Assembly (NCBI GenBank): GCA_951813575.1
Contig: OX638375.1
Location: 3,667,330 to 3,731,329 of the forward strand
Reading direction: 5' to 3'
DNA: 64,000 nt
Source of the DNA: Candidatus Binatia bacterium
Lineage (GTDB): Bacteria; Desulfobacterota; Binatia; UBA9968; JAJDTQ01
The notes beneath the pieces are model-generated. The model ran no database searches and was not told the DNA's origin. It saw only the letters and a list, made by a program, of their open reading frames with translations. The translations under genes and the position numbers were made by a program. Positions within the stretch are counted from its first letter, which is position 1. Every line of letters begins with the position of its first letter. Shown piece after piece: positions 1-8,812 of this stretch.

Positions 1-72
1 CATCCAGATGCGATGGGAGAAACCGGCCGCGATGCGGCCGAGGATGGAACTCTCGACAAGGATCAGCTCCAT
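1..72 (-). CDS. 5' end of an unidentified gene, running off the window
   Basis: On the minus strand an ATG at 72 follows an AAGGAGT ribosome-binding site by a normal spacing, and the frame stays open to the window edge. The 24 visible residues begin MELILVESSILGRIAAGF. That is too little to identify a family. The strong Shine-Dalgarno site and the uninterrupted frame are the only support. The 265 bases between this start and the next gene hold nothing I recognise. Confidence 0.35.
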   Translation of the reverse strand, partial: MELILVESSILGRIAAGFSHRIWM

Positions 73-337
73 CGGCCCACTCCTTCGTTGCACCGCACAG
101 GCCGGTGCCTCGGTCAGTCTCCCAATATCGCTGTGGCACTATGGGTGCTCTATGTCAAAAGCAATAGAAACTATGCAAATACTTACAGGAATCGAAATTT
201 CTCACTATTGAGGAGGGCGTGGATGCGGCCCCGACGTTCGCCGGTTGGTTCCAGTCGGGCATGAGGGGTTTGACGCAGGGAGCGGGCCGCGGCCACGACT
301 TCGTCGCCGAGCACGCTGCTCGGGTCGTCTCAACCGG

Positions 338-1138
338 CTATGCGAAAGCCTGGTCCAGGCGGGCCATGTCTTCAGCGGACAGACGCCAGTCCGACGCGCC
401 GCAGTTCTCGGCGGTCCGGGAGACGCTGTCGGACTTGGGGATGGCGATGACGTTGTCGTGGGAGACGCACCAGTTCAGCGCCACCTGGGCGGGCGTCTTC
501 TCGTGCCGTTGGGCGATTTCCCGGAGCACCTTCGTGCCGCGCGACGAGAACAGGCCGCCGCCGGCCAGTTTGCCGCTGTCCAGCGGCGTGTAGGCGATGA
601 TGGTGACGCCGTGGCTCTGGCAATAGGGCATCAGCGTCCGCTCGATCTCGCGCCGCCGGAGGTTGTACAGCACCTGATTCGATACGATGGGGTGGTGGCT
701 CAGGGCGGCCTGGGCTTCGGTCAGCTCCGTCGTCGAAAAATTGCTGACGCCGATGTACCGTATCCGCCCGCTGTCCACCAGGGCCGCCATGGCCCGCATG
801 GTTTCCTCGATGGGAGTGCTGCGGCTCGGCCAGTGCACCTGGTAGAGGTCGATGGTGTCCACGTCCAGCCGGCGAAGGCTGGCGTCCGCGGCCCGCAGCA
901 CCTGGTCGTACCCCAGATGATCGCCGGATACCTTGCTGGCGATGAACACCCGCTCACGCATGCCCCGCACCGCTTCCCCCACCACGTCCTCGGTCCGGTA
1001 CATCTCGGCGGTGTCGATGAGGTTGGCTCCCAACTCGATGCCGTGCCGGAGGGGCTCGACCCCGCCCCGGTACTGCCAGACGCCCAGGCCGATCTCGGGC
1101 ACTTGGACGCCCGTGCCGCCGAGCGGTTTCGTCTTCAT
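338..1138 (-). CDS. aldo/keto reductase
   Basis: NAD(P)H-dependent carbonyl reductase of the aldo/keto reductase superfamily, 266 aa, the usual length for the DkgA/DkgB-like group. The catalytic tetrad is complete: Asp42 and Tyr47 in LIDTAEMY, Lys69 in FIASK, His102 in LYQVHWP. A C-terminal IPKS segment matches the cofactor phosphate-binding region. I chose the start at MKTKPLGG because family proteins begin with this strand; the longer frame only adds a low-complexity extension. The substrate cannot be read from sequence. It is transcribed in the same direction as the small FmdB-like gene upstream, across a 114-base gap. Confidence 0.9.
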   Translation of the reverse strand: MKTKPLGGTGVQVPEIGLGVWQYRGGVEPLRHGIELGANLIDTAEMYRTEDVVGEAVRGMRERVFIASKVSGDHLGYDQVLRAADASLRRLDVDTIDLYQVHWPSRSTPIEETMRAMAALVDSGRIRYIGVSNFSTTELTEAQAALSHHPIVSNQVLYNLRRREIERTLMPYCQSHGVTIIAYTPLDSGKLAGGGLFSSRGTKVLREIAQRHEKTPAQVALNWCVSHDNVIAIPKSDSVSRTAENCGASDWRLSAEDMARLDQAFA

Positions 1139-1252
1139 GGGGTGCCCGTCATGGAATCCCGTCGGAATCGGTGTGTCGGATGAGACGACGCGTTTCGAAG
1201 CCGCACGGGAGGCGGCGGACACGTCGGGGAAGGGTGAGTGCGTGAACAGCCA

Positions 1253-1555
1253 CTAGGCCGTGCTGGCGGCGCTGTCGCCGGACGATGACTTTTCGGACGT
1301 CTTGGTCTCCTTGGGCTTGCCGGAGTCGGAGGTCTCCTTGCTCCCGTTGCTTTCCTGCTTGTCCCCGTTGGAACCCTTTCCCCGTCCGTAGTCGGTGACG
1401 TACCAACCGGTGCCCTTGAGCTGGAACGACGTGCTGGAGATGAGCTTCTGCACCTTGGCCCGGCAGGTCGGACACTTCTCCAGCGGATCCTCCGTGATCC
1501 TCTGAGTCGCCTCGAAGACGCCGCATTTCGAACAGTTGTACTCGTAGATGGGCAT
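1253..1555 (-). CDS. FmdB-family zinc-ribbon protein
   Basis: Small protein of 100 aa that opens [12 protein letters not shown], the hallmark of the FmdB/CxxC regulatory-protein family. Two CxxC pairs (Cys8/Cys11 and Cys28/Cys31) should bind one zinc. After about residue 55 it becomes a low-complexity tail rich in Gly, Ser, Lys and Glu, typical of the family and probably disordered. FmdB proteins are named from a regulator of formamidase/amidase operons, but the role of most members is unknown. No amidase gene is adjacent. Confidence 0.88.
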   Translation of the reverse strand: MPIYEYNCSKCGVFEATQRITEDPLEKCPTCRAKVQKLISSTSFQLKGTGWYVTDYGRGKGSNGDKQESNGSKETSDSGKPKETKTSEKSSSGDSAASTA

Positions 1556-1743
1556 ACGCTGGCCTCGCGCGGGTAGGGTAGCTTATCGGAAACATAGACA
1601 CTGCCCCTGCGGTTGTCAAACACGGTTGCCGGGGCGGATGCAGCCTCCAGGCCGTGTCCGGAGCCGGCTTGACCTTCGACCGGGCGCGGGCTTATGTTAC
1701 GAGCCATCATTCAGCCGGACCGATGCCAGACAAGGAGGAAGGA

Positions 1744-2913
1744 ATGGATTTCGAGCTTCCCGAAGAGATCAAGATCATCAAGAAGACCATGCGCGATTTC
1801 GTGGACCGGGAGCTGATCCCGTTGGAGCGGGAGTTTCGCCCGGAGGGCGAGGAGATGTCCGAGGAGCTCTACAAGCCGCTTCAGGAGAAGGCCCGGGCCC
1901 TGGGTTTCTGGATGCTGGACGTACCCGAGGAGTACGGCGGGGCCGGGCTCGACCTGCTGACGCGCTGCGTGATCCAGGAGGAAGTATCCCGGACCATCTC
2001 CATCCCATTCCGCAACAATCCGGTCTTCGGCCCGGAGGCGCGCGGCATCCTGTTCGAGCTCAACGACGAGCAGAAGGAGCGCTATCTCTACCCCGTGCTC
2101 CGCGGCGAGAAGACCGCGTGCTTCGCCCAGACCGAGCCCGACGCCGGCGGCGACCCCGCGGGCATGAAGACCCGGGCGGTGCTGGACGGCGACCATTGGG
2201 TGCTGAACGGCACCAAGCGGTTCATCAGCAACGCGGGCTTCTCCGACTTCGCCCAGGTCATGGCGGTGACCGACCCCGAGAAACGCGCCCGTGGCGGCAT
2301 CACCACCTTCCTGGTGGACATGGACACCCCGGGCGTCACCATCGAGCGCCGCTGGCCCACCATGATGGGCGACGCGCCGTTCCAGATCCTGTTCGAGAAC
2401 GCCCGGGTGCCGGCGGGCAACGTCGCGGGCGAGGTGGGGCAGGGCTTCCGGCTGGCCCAGGGTTGGCTCCAGGAGGGACGCGTCAAGGGCCACGGCGCCC
2501 GCTGTATCGGCATCGCCGAGCGCGCCCTGGACATGATGATGGACTACTCGCAGATCCGCACCACTTTCGGCCAGCCGCTGTCCGAACGGCAAGCGGTGCA
2601 GTTCATGATCGCCGACTCGGTCATGGAGCTGCACATGGCCCGCAACCTGGTCTACGAATGCGCCTGGCGCCACGACCGCGGCGAGGACGTGCGCAACCTG
2701 GCGTACATGGTCAAGTGCACGTGCACGGAGATGGCCAGCCGGGTGGTGGACCGCTCCATCCAGGTCCACGGCGGCATCGGCCTCACCAAGGAGCTGCCGC
2801 TGGAGTGGTGGTACCGGCAGTTGCGCAGCATCCGCATCACCGAGGGCGCCACCGAGGTGCTGCGCTGGCGCATGGCCCAGAACCTGCTGCGCGCCCGCGC
2901 CAAGGGCCAATGA
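1744..2913 (+). CDS. acyl-CoA dehydrogenase
   Basis: FAD-dependent acyl-CoA dehydrogenase, 389 aa, full length for the family. Visible features are the N-terminal helical domain, the FAD/substrate loop CFAQTEPDAGGDPAGM, the beta-domain stretch NGTKRFISNAG, and a C-terminal TEGATEV segment where Glu367 sits in the catalytic-base position of the usual YEGT motif. The start at MDFELPEE is preceded by a strong AAGGAGGAAGG site. The stop overlaps the start of the next gene (ATGA), so translation is coupled to two CoA-transferases. Together they probably activate and oxidise an organic acid as its CoA thioester. Substrate unknown. Confidence 0.93.
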   Translation: MDFELPEEIKIIKKTMRDFVDRELIPLEREFRPEGEEMSEELYKPLQEKARALGFWMLDVPEEYGGAGLDLLTRCVIQEEVSRTISIPFRNNPVFGPEARGILFELNDEQKERYLYPVLRGEKTACFAQTEPDAGGDPAGMKTRAVLDGDHWVLNGTKRFISNAGFSDFAQVMAVTDPEKRARGGITTFLVDMDTPGVTIERRWPTMMGDAPFQILFENARVPAGNVAGEVGQGFRLAQGWLQEGRVKGHGARCIGIAERALDMMMDYSQIRTTFGQPLSERQAVQFMIADSVMELHMARNLVYECAWRHDRGEDVRNLAYMVKCTCTEMASRVVDRSIQVHGGIGLTKELPLEWWYRQLRSIRITEGATEVLRWRMAQNLLRARAKGQ

Positions 2914-4106
2914 GCGGAGACGCGCTGCTCTCCGGGTTCAGGGTGCTGGACCTCGGCACCGCCATGGGCGCCTTCTGCGGCAAGGTGCTGGCGGACCTCG
3001 GCATGGACGTGGTCAAGGTCGAGCCGCCGTCGGGGGACGACCTGCGCACCGAGCCCCCCTTCGCCAAGGGACACAGCAACCGCGAGGGCAGCCTCCGGTT
3101 CGCCTACTTCAACTCCGGCAAGCGCGGCATCACCCTGGACCTGTCCCGGGAGACCGGACGCCGTATCCTGCTCGACCTGGTGGAGAGGGCGGACGTGGTC
3201 ATCGACAGCCACGAGCCCGGCTACCTGGACGACCTGGGGATCGGCTACGGCGAGATGGTGGCGCGCCGCCCCAGGCTGGTGCTGGTCTCCATCTCCGCCT
3301 TCGGGCAGGACGGCCCCTACCGCGACTACCGGGCGCCGGACCTGGTGGCCAACGCCATGGGCGGGCTGCTCTTCATCAGCGGCGACCCCAGCATGACGCC
3401 GTGTGTGCCCCCCGGCGGCCAGTCCTACGTCTACACCAGTCTCTATTCCGCCCTGGGAACCCTGCTGGCCCTCTGGCAGCGCGAGACCAAGGGCCTGGGC
3501 GCGCATATCGATGCCTCGGTGCAGGCCAGCATGGCGCTCCACGAGCACGTGGCCTTCACCTGGTCGTCGGAGGCGCGTCTCATGAAGCGCGCCGGCAGCC
3601 AGCACCAGCACGTGGCCCCCGCCAACCTGTTCCCGTGCAAGGACGGCTGGATTTCGTTCTTCGCCACCCAGCGGCACTGGCCCATCTTCCTCGACATGTG
3701 GGAAGGGCATCCGACGGAGCTGGACGACCCGGAGCTGCTGGTCAACCTGAACCGACGCGCGGCCGCGGACTGGCTGAACCCCATGGTGGCGTCGTTCACC
3801 TCCCAGTACGGGAAGGAAGAGCTGTCCGTGCTGCTCCAGAAACACGGCCTTCCGGCGCTGCCGGTGAACTCGCCGCGGGACTTCATGGAAGACCCGCACA
3901 TCGTCGAGCGGGGTTTCTTCGGCATGGTGTCGCACCCGGTGCTGGGCTCCTTCTCCCAGCCGGGGGTGCCGTTCCTGCTGGACGGCGAGCGCCGTGGGCC
4001 ACGGCCCGCGCCCCTGCTGGGCCAGCACAACGCAGAGGTTCTCGGCGGCGACCTCGGGTTGAGCGAGGAGGACATGGGAGTGCTGGCCGCGGAGGGAGTC
4101 ATCTGA
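2910..4106 (+). CDS. class III CoA-transferase (CaiB/BaiF family)
   Basis: Family III CoA-transferase, 398 aa. It starts with the family signature GFRVLDLGTAMGAFCGKVLADLG and VVKVEPPSGDD and carries the catalytic aspartate in HIDASVQ (Asp201). These enzymes move CoA between acyl groups through an aspartyl-CoA intermediate. The ATG lies inside the stop of the acyl-CoA dehydrogenase (ATGA overlap), and its own stop overlaps the next CoA-transferase start by one base (TGATG). Two non-identical subunits encoded side by side suggest a heteromer, but this is inference. Confidence 0.92.
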   Translation: MSGDALLSGFRVLDLGTAMGAFCGKVLADLGMDVVKVEPPSGDDLRTEPPFAKGHSNREGSLRFAYFNSGKRGITLDLSRETGRRILLDLVERADVVIDSHEPGYLDDLGIGYGEMVARRPRLVLVSISAFGQDGPYRDYRAPDLVANAMGGLLFISGDPSMTPCVPPGGQSYVYTSLYSALGTLLALWQRETKGLGAHIDASVQASMALHEHVAFTWSSEARLMKRAGSQHQHVAPANLFPCKDGWISFFATQRHWPIFLDMWEGHPTELDDPELLVNLNRRAAADWLNPMVASFTSQYGKEELSVLLQKHGLPALPVNSPRDFMEDPHIVERGFFGMVSHPVLGSFSQPGVPFLLDGERRGPRPAPLLGQHNAEVLGGDLGLSEEDMGVLAAEGVI

Positions 4107-5323
4107 TGATGCCCAGTCCCAACCGGATCCTCGAAGGCGTCCGGATCATCGCGTTCACCACGGGATACGCCGGACCCTATGCCGGCCGGCTGCTGGCCCA
4201 GTACGGTGCCGAGGTCATCAAGGTGGAGTCGCACCCTGGCGGGCTCGACACCTTCAGGCACTACGGCGCGGAGGGCGACATCAATGCCGCGCCGCGCTTC
4301 ATCGAGTGCAATCTGGCCATCCGCTCGATGACCGTCAACATCAAGCATGACGACGGGAAACGGATCGTCAAGGAGCTGGCGGCCAAGTCCAACGCCCTGT
4401 TGGTGAACTTCCGGCCCCAGGTGCTGGGCCGGCTCGGACTCGGCGACGACGAGCTCAGGAAGGTCAACCCCTCCATCATCATCCTGAAGCTGCCGGGCCT
4501 CGGCGAGACCGGCCCCAAGAACTGGTACGGCACCTGGGGGTTCAACCTGAACGCCTTCAGCGGCATGACCTACCTGTGGAACCATCCCGGACAGGACCGC
4601 CCCATCGGCAGCCAGGGCGTCTATCCCGATCACTTGGGCTTCATCTCCGCGCCCACCATCATGATGGCCGCGCTGCTGCGTCAGCGGCTCACCGGCAAGG
4701 GCTCCATCATCGACGTGTCTCAGGGCGAAGTAACCGCGTATACCCTCGGGCCGAGCTACCTGGAGTCCAGCGTCAACGGCGTCGACCCCGAGCCCCGGGG
4801 CAACAGCAGCCTGACCGCGGCTCCCCACGGTTGTTTTCGCTGTCAGGGAGACGAACGCTGGTGCGTGGTGTCGGTCAACAGCGACGACGAGTGGCGGCGC
4901 CTGTGCGGCGTCATGGGCAACGAGGCGCTGGCCGGCGACAGCCGCTTCGCCACCTGCGTCGAGCGGCGGCGCCATGCCGACGAGTTGGACGCCATCATGT
5001 CCGACTGGCTCGCCACCCAGACCGTCGAGGACATCGCCCATCGCCTGCAGGCCGCCGGGGTCCCGGCCGGGGTCGTGCAGAACGGCACCGACCTCTGCAA
5101 GGACCCTCAGCTCCGCCACCGGGACTACTTCCAGAAGTACGATGACTCCCCCATCGGCCCCTTCGAGCTGCCCCGGGGCGGGATCATCTTCAAGGACCAG
5201 CCGGAGGAAGAGATCCCGCTCACCCCGAACCTCGGCGAGCACACCGAGCAGGTCATGCACGACGTGCTCGGCTACGACGACGCCGCCATCGCCAAGTGGA
5301 AAGAGGAAGGGGTGCTGGCATAG
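4106..5323 (+). CDS. class III CoA-transferase (CaiB/BaiF family)
   Basis: Second family III CoA-transferase of the operon, 405 aa. It has the N-terminal signature GVRIIAFTTGYAGPYAGRLL, VIKVESHPGG and the catalytic aspartate in IIDVSQGEV (Asp203). It resembles the C-terminal half of the fused enzyme at 16587-19049 more than its neighbour (shared WNHP, IGSQ/VGSQ, QGEVTA and HGC.PCRGD-like stretches). The same pairing of two types therefore occurs as separate genes here and as a fusion there. Two in-frame ATGs are adjacent; the first overlaps the previous stop. Confidence 0.92.
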   Translation: MMPSPNRILEGVRIIAFTTGYAGPYAGRLLAQYGAEVIKVESHPGGLDTFRHYGAEGDINAAPRFIECNLAIRSMTVNIKHDDGKRIVKELAAKSNALLVNFRPQVLGRLGLGDDELRKVNPSIIILKLPGLGETGPKNWYGTWGFNLNAFSGMTYLWNHPGQDRPIGSQGVYPDHLGFISAPTIMMAALLRQRLTGKGSIIDVSQGEVTAYTLGPSYLESSVNGVDPEPRGNSSLTAAPHGCFRCQGDERWCVVSVNSDDEWRRLCGVMGNEALAGDSRFATCVERRRHADELDAIMSDWLATQTVEDIAHRLQAAGVPAGVVQNGTDLCKDPQLRHRDYFQKYDDSPIGPFELPRGGIIFKDQPEEEIPLTPNLGEHTEQVMHDVLGYDDAAIAKWKEEGVLA

Positions 5324-5357
5324 GACGGCCGGGGTATCGCCCCGGCACCCCCTTGCG

Positions 5358-6125
5358 TCACCGGGCGCGCGCCACGAAGAACGCGTAGCCGTAGTAGTCC
5401 GAGTACGCCTTCCAGACATCGATCTCGCGCTGAGTTTGATCGGCCAGTTCCTGCGCCTCCGGGCGGCCGCGGTAACGCTTTCGAAACGCCTTCACATTCC
5501 GTTCAAGGGGACGGTAGTAGTCGTCCCACCATGCCGACCGCGGCAGCATGAAGTGCCCCACCGTCTCGTATCCGCACGCGTCGATGGCGGTCAGGAGGGC
5601 CGCGGCGTCACGGATCGCGGGGTATTCCCGGTTCCAGAACGACACACATTCCGCCGGCGGGTCGGGTTTCGTCCAGCAGACCTCGGTGAAGGCCACGTGT
5701 CCGTCACGTACGAGCAGGCGGCGCCAGTCACGAAAGGAGGCCTCGACACCCGCGATGTAGATGGCGCCCTCGCACCAGATCAGGTCGAAGGACGCGTCAG
5801 CGAAGTCCAGGCGGCGCATGTCGGCCACACGGCCTTCCACGCGATCGGCGAGTCCGAGACGACGGGCTTCGCGATTCAGCTCGTCGACGAACGGCGGATG
5901 GATGTCAATGGCGACGATGCGCGCAGGGGAGTTCCGCGCCAGGACCCGGGTCTGCATGCCGGAGCCGCAGCCTACGTCGAGCACGCGGGTTCCCGCTCCG
6001 ACGTCGGGAACCAGGGAGAGGGCCCGGAGCGTGCCGGCGGCATCACCGGGTCCCTGTCGCGGCAGACCGCTGAACAACTCGAAAAACAACGCTGTCGCCG
6101 TGTCTTCCGTCATGGGTGTCGACAC
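5358..6125 (-). CDS. class I SAM-dependent methyltransferase
   Basis: Rossmann-fold methyltransferase of 255 aa. Motif I VLDVGCGSGMQT binds SAM, an acidic residue ends strand 2 in IVAIDIHPP, and the post-motif region FDLIWCEGAIYIAG follows. The C-terminal part (WWDDYYRPLERN, YGYAFFVAR) resembles uncharacterised methyltransferases often annotated as UbiE/COQ5-like. The substrate is unknown. It is convergent with the CoA-transferase operon and divergent from the ornithine-cyclodeaminase gene, so probably an independent unit. A second in-frame ATG four codons later is an alternative start. Confidence 0.85.
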   Translation of the reverse strand: MSTPMTEDTATALFFELFSGLPRQGPGDAAGTLRALSLVPDVGAGTRVLDVGCGSGMQTRVLARNSPARIVAIDIHPPFVDELNREARRLGLADRVEGRVADMRRLDFADASFDLIWCEGAIYIAGVEASFRDWRRLLVRDGHVAFTEVCWTKPDPPAECVSFWNREYPAIRDAAALLTAIDACGYETVGHFMLPRSAWWDDYYRPLERNVKAFRKRYRGRPEAQELADQTQREIDVWKAYSDYYGYAFFVARAR

Positions 6126-6190
6126 CTGCCTGCCGGAGTTGTTTGGATGCTCCTTGTCTTTCCCCGGACAGTGAACTAGTCAGGGAAATT

Positions 6191-7261
6191 ATGGCACTGT
6201 TCCTGACCAACGAGGAAGTGGAGCGGCTCGTTACCGTGGAGGACGCCATCGAGGTGCTGGAGCCCACCTTCGCCGATCTCGGCGCGGGCCGGTTGTCGAG
6301 CCGTCCGCGCACGCTCAACTATACCGGCCTCGGCGGCGGCGAGTTCTACCTTTATTCCTGCATGGACGCTTCGGTACCGCGCTACGGCGTGCACCTGATA
6401 CGGATGACCTCGGAACATCTGTCGCGCAAGGTGGTCAAGGGTTTCCCCCGGCGTTACCAGATCCCCAATCCCGCGGGCAAGTTCTCGGGCCTCATCATCA
6501 TGTTCAGCATCGAGGACCACGCGCCGCTGGCGCTGTTTCAGGACGCGGTGCTCAACCGTACCATGATCGGCGCCACCAGCGGCATCGCGGCGAAGTACCT
6601 CAGCAGGGCTGACAGCGAGGTGATGGCGCTGCTGGGCGCCGGATGGCTGGCCCCGACCCAGGTGGTCGGCCATTGCGCGGTGCGGCCGATCCGGGAGATC
6701 CGGGTCTACTGCCCCACGGAGGAGCACAAGCTCGGTCTGTGCGAGGCTATGGAAGGGCGGGTCTCCGCGAAGCTGATCCCGGTGGCAAGCACCGAAGAGG
6801 CGCTCGAGGGCGCCGACATCATCGCCTGCGCCACCAACTCCTACGAGCCCGTATTCGACGGCGCGGTGCTGAAGCCCGGCCATTATGTCGGCTCGCTCCA
6901 GGTGGGCGAGCTCGACGACCTCACCCACGAAACCGCCGATACCATCACCGCCCGGGCCCGAGAGCCTGCCACCATCTGGCACATGAAGACCGGCGAGGTG
7001 CCGGCCGATCAGCTATGGCTGGAACGCTGGAAGCCCCACTGGAACCACAAGCTCAAGTTCCTGGGCGAGATTGTCGAAGGGCTCGACCATGGGCGCACCA
7101 GCGATGACGACATCACGCTGTTCGGGGGCGTCGGCACAGGGCCCTCCAGCGGGCTCGGCCTCCAGTACATACCGGCCTGGGTCGCTTACAACCGTGCGCG
7201 TGAACAGGGCATCGGCTTCGAGATTCCGGATGAGCTGTTCCTGCAGGATGTGCATCCGTAA
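6191..7261 (+). CDS. ornithine cyclodeaminase / mu-crystallin family protein
   Basis: NAD(P)-binding protein of 356 aa in the ornithine cyclodeaminase/mu-crystallin family. Visible are an N-terminal dimerisation region (MALFLTNEEVERLVTVEDAI), a long insert that makes it larger than the 310-330 aa norm, TSGIAAKYLSRADSEV ahead of the dinucleotide fold (ALLGAGWLAPTQ), and ACATNSYEPVF. Family members include ornithine cyclodeaminase, alanine dehydrogenase and imine reductases, so the reaction cannot be assigned. The start is preceded by only a weak site. A second, shorter member is at 37735-38673. Confidence 0.85.
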   Translation: MALFLTNEEVERLVTVEDAIEVLEPTFADLGAGRLSSRPRTLNYTGLGGGEFYLYSCMDASVPRYGVHLIRMTSEHLSRKVVKGFPRRYQIPNPAGKFSGLIIMFSIEDHAPLALFQDAVLNRTMIGATSGIAAKYLSRADSEVMALLGAGWLAPTQVVGHCAVRPIREIRVYCPTEEHKLGLCEAMEGRVSAKLIPVASTEEALEGADIIACATNSYEPVFDGAVLKPGHYVGSLQVGELDDLTHETADTITARAREPATIWHMKTGEVPADQLWLERWKPHWNHKLKFLGEIVEGLDHGRTSDDDITLFGGVGTGPSSGLGLQYIPAWVAYNRAREQGIGFEIPDELFLQDVHP

Positions 7262-7292
7262 CGGTTAGTTTGTAGACAATACAAGGGCTTAC

Positions 7293-7357
7293 GTGCGACC
7301 AATTGAAAGTTGAAGTGCGACCGATTGAAAGTCCAGGTCCGACTGATGGAAAGCCTG
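7293..7357. repeat. three imperfect 21-22 bp tandem repeats
   Basis: Three consecutive units of the form GTGCGACCgATTGAAAGTcca begin at 7293, 7315 and 7336, with the third more diverged. They fill most of the 124-base gap between two convergent genes. Repeats of about this size occur at the termini of IS21-type elements, so this could be an insertion-sequence end left behind, but no transposase is nearby and I cannot confirm the family. Confidence 0.5.
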
Positions 7358-7385
7358 AAGCGGGAATGGGCCTCGGATGCGAACC

Positions 7386-8789
7386 CTACTCGCTGGTCAC
7401 GCAGGCCTTCAGCCCCTCGCGAGAGCCCCGGTCCCACTCCTCTTCGTAGTTGGGCCAGTCGTTCAGGAAGAGCATGTCGTCGTAGGTGGCGTGGCCGGAG
7501 CCCCAGCGGCGTTCGGGGTGCACGGAGTCGTGGTGGGGGAAGGGGAGGCGGTATTTCTTCCAGCTCTCGTAGTAGCGGCGCATGATCTGGATGTAGAACT
7601 CCAGGGGGATGGCGGGCTGCTCGTGCTGGGAGACGAGGTCGGAGCCGGGCTCCCGGCGCCACTGGTTGAAGCGCGGGAAGATGCCGTGGCGCATCATGAA
7701 GTCGACGCCGTCGCCGGTGGACTTGACCGCGTCCGGGATGTTGTCGAAGCCGTAAGGCCGGGCCAACTCGACGCCGCAGACGAAGTTGGGCCGGGCGTTG
7801 CCCTCGCCCAGCACCTCCACCGACTCGATCATCCAGCGCACCCAGTTGTCCCAGCCGATGCGGCGGTTCTTGCCGGGGTTGATCCATTCGAACAGCCGCT
7901 TGTCCCAGACCTCCATGTTGGCGTGGTGGCAGTCGACCCCCTCCGCGCGGTAGCGCTTCATGGTCTCCTTGTCCTTGGCGTTGGTCTGGATGTTGATGTA
8001 GCGGCGGTGGCCGCCCCACTTGAGGGCCGAGGCGTACTCCAGGTAGAAGTCGTCCTCCGACTTGCGGTGGAGGGTCTTCAGGATGGTGCCGCCGGAGATC
8101 AGGAAGTCGATGGGCGGAGCGTAGCCCACCTCGTCGATGGCGTCCTGCTCGATGGAGCGGGCCACCTCGGCCACGTAGGACACGGGCTTCACCGGCGTGT
8201 TGAAGGTGAAGTCCCGGGACTCCTTCATCTGGCGCACGTTGACGTTGATGTCGCAGAAGCGGCACTCCTCGTCCGGCCCCCAGTACTGACAGTTGCGGAA
8301 CACCGTGGCGAAGTAGCCGAAGGCGATGATCTCGTGGTACTTGGTGCCGTCCTCGAAGGACCGCCTGTAGTACTTGAGCGGCTTGGGGAAGCTGACGTCA
8401 CAGAGCTCACGCCCGTCCAGCAGGAGCTTGCACTCTCCGTCGACCACGTCGATGACGTAGGGCGAGTCCGGGCTCAGCGTTGTCTGTACGATGACGGGCC
8501 GGAGGCCCAGGTGGCCGCCGCGGATGGCGAACCACTCGGGTGTCCGGCGGTGTTCCTTCCGCTTCATGTCCTTCATGGACATGAGGTCGTAGGAGAACAG
8601 CCGGTAGGACTTGACCAGGGCGTCGGAGGCCAGCTCCAGGGCGGCGTCCGTGAACCAGTGGCCCACCCGCAGGAGGTCCATCTTGAGGATCACCTCCCGG
8701 GGCATGTCCTCGTAGTTGCGCAGGTGCCACTCGAGGTATTCCGTCTCGCTCGACGAGGTGACGCTGTCCAGTTCGGCCGTGATGGTCAT
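7386..8789 (-). CDS. radical-SAM-like protein with a CX8CX2C cluster motif
   Basis: Protein of 467 aa. The segment NCQYWGPDEECRFCDINV contains cysteines 167, 176 and 179, a CX8CX2C arrangement at the point where radical SAM enzymes carry their 4Fe-4S ligands (normally CX3CX2C). The next part fits a radical-SAM barrel: DFLISGGTI reads like the GGE/SAM-binding motif and INIQTNAKDKETMKRYRAEGVD like later barrel strands. No carrier or partner identifies the substrate. It lies in a co-directional group with the amidohydrolase upstream (23-base gap) and the thiolase/DUF35 pair. I infer a catabolic or cofactor role but cannot name the reaction. Confidence 0.7.
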   Translation of the reverse strand: MTITAELDSVTSSSETEYLEWHLRNYEDMPREVILKMDLLRVGHWFTDAALELASDALVKSYRLFSYDLMSMKDMKRKEHRRTPEWFAIRGGHLGLRPVIVQTTLSPDSPYVIDVVDGECKLLLDGRELCDVSFPKPLKYYRRSFEDGTKYHEIIAFGYFATVFRNCQYWGPDEECRFCDINVNVRQMKESRDFTFNTPVKPVSYVAEVARSIEQDAIDEVGYAPPIDFLISGGTILKTLHRKSEDDFYLEYASALKWGGHRRYINIQTNAKDKETMKRYRAEGVDCHHANMEVWDKRLFEWINPGKNRRIGWDNWVRWMIESVEVLGEGNARPNFVCGVELARPYGFDNIPDAVKSTGDGVDFMMRHGIFPRFNQWRREPGSDLVSQHEQPAIPLEFYIQIMRRYYESWKKYRLPFPHHDSVHPERRWGSGHATYDDMLFLNDWPNYEEEWDRGSREGLKACVTSE

Positions 8790-8812
8790 GGTCCCGGCTC
8801 CGGCTGCCTACG

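Noticed and set aside
1548..2909. N-terminal extension of the CoA-transferase at 2910 (long open frame)
   Set aside because: The extension is a shadow of the acyl-CoA dehydrogenase in another frame; the family N-terminus begins at 2910.
3401..4105. N-terminal extension of the second CoA-transferase
   Set aside because: Low-complexity Arg/Ala/Gly shadow of the previous gene; the family start motif begins just after 4106.
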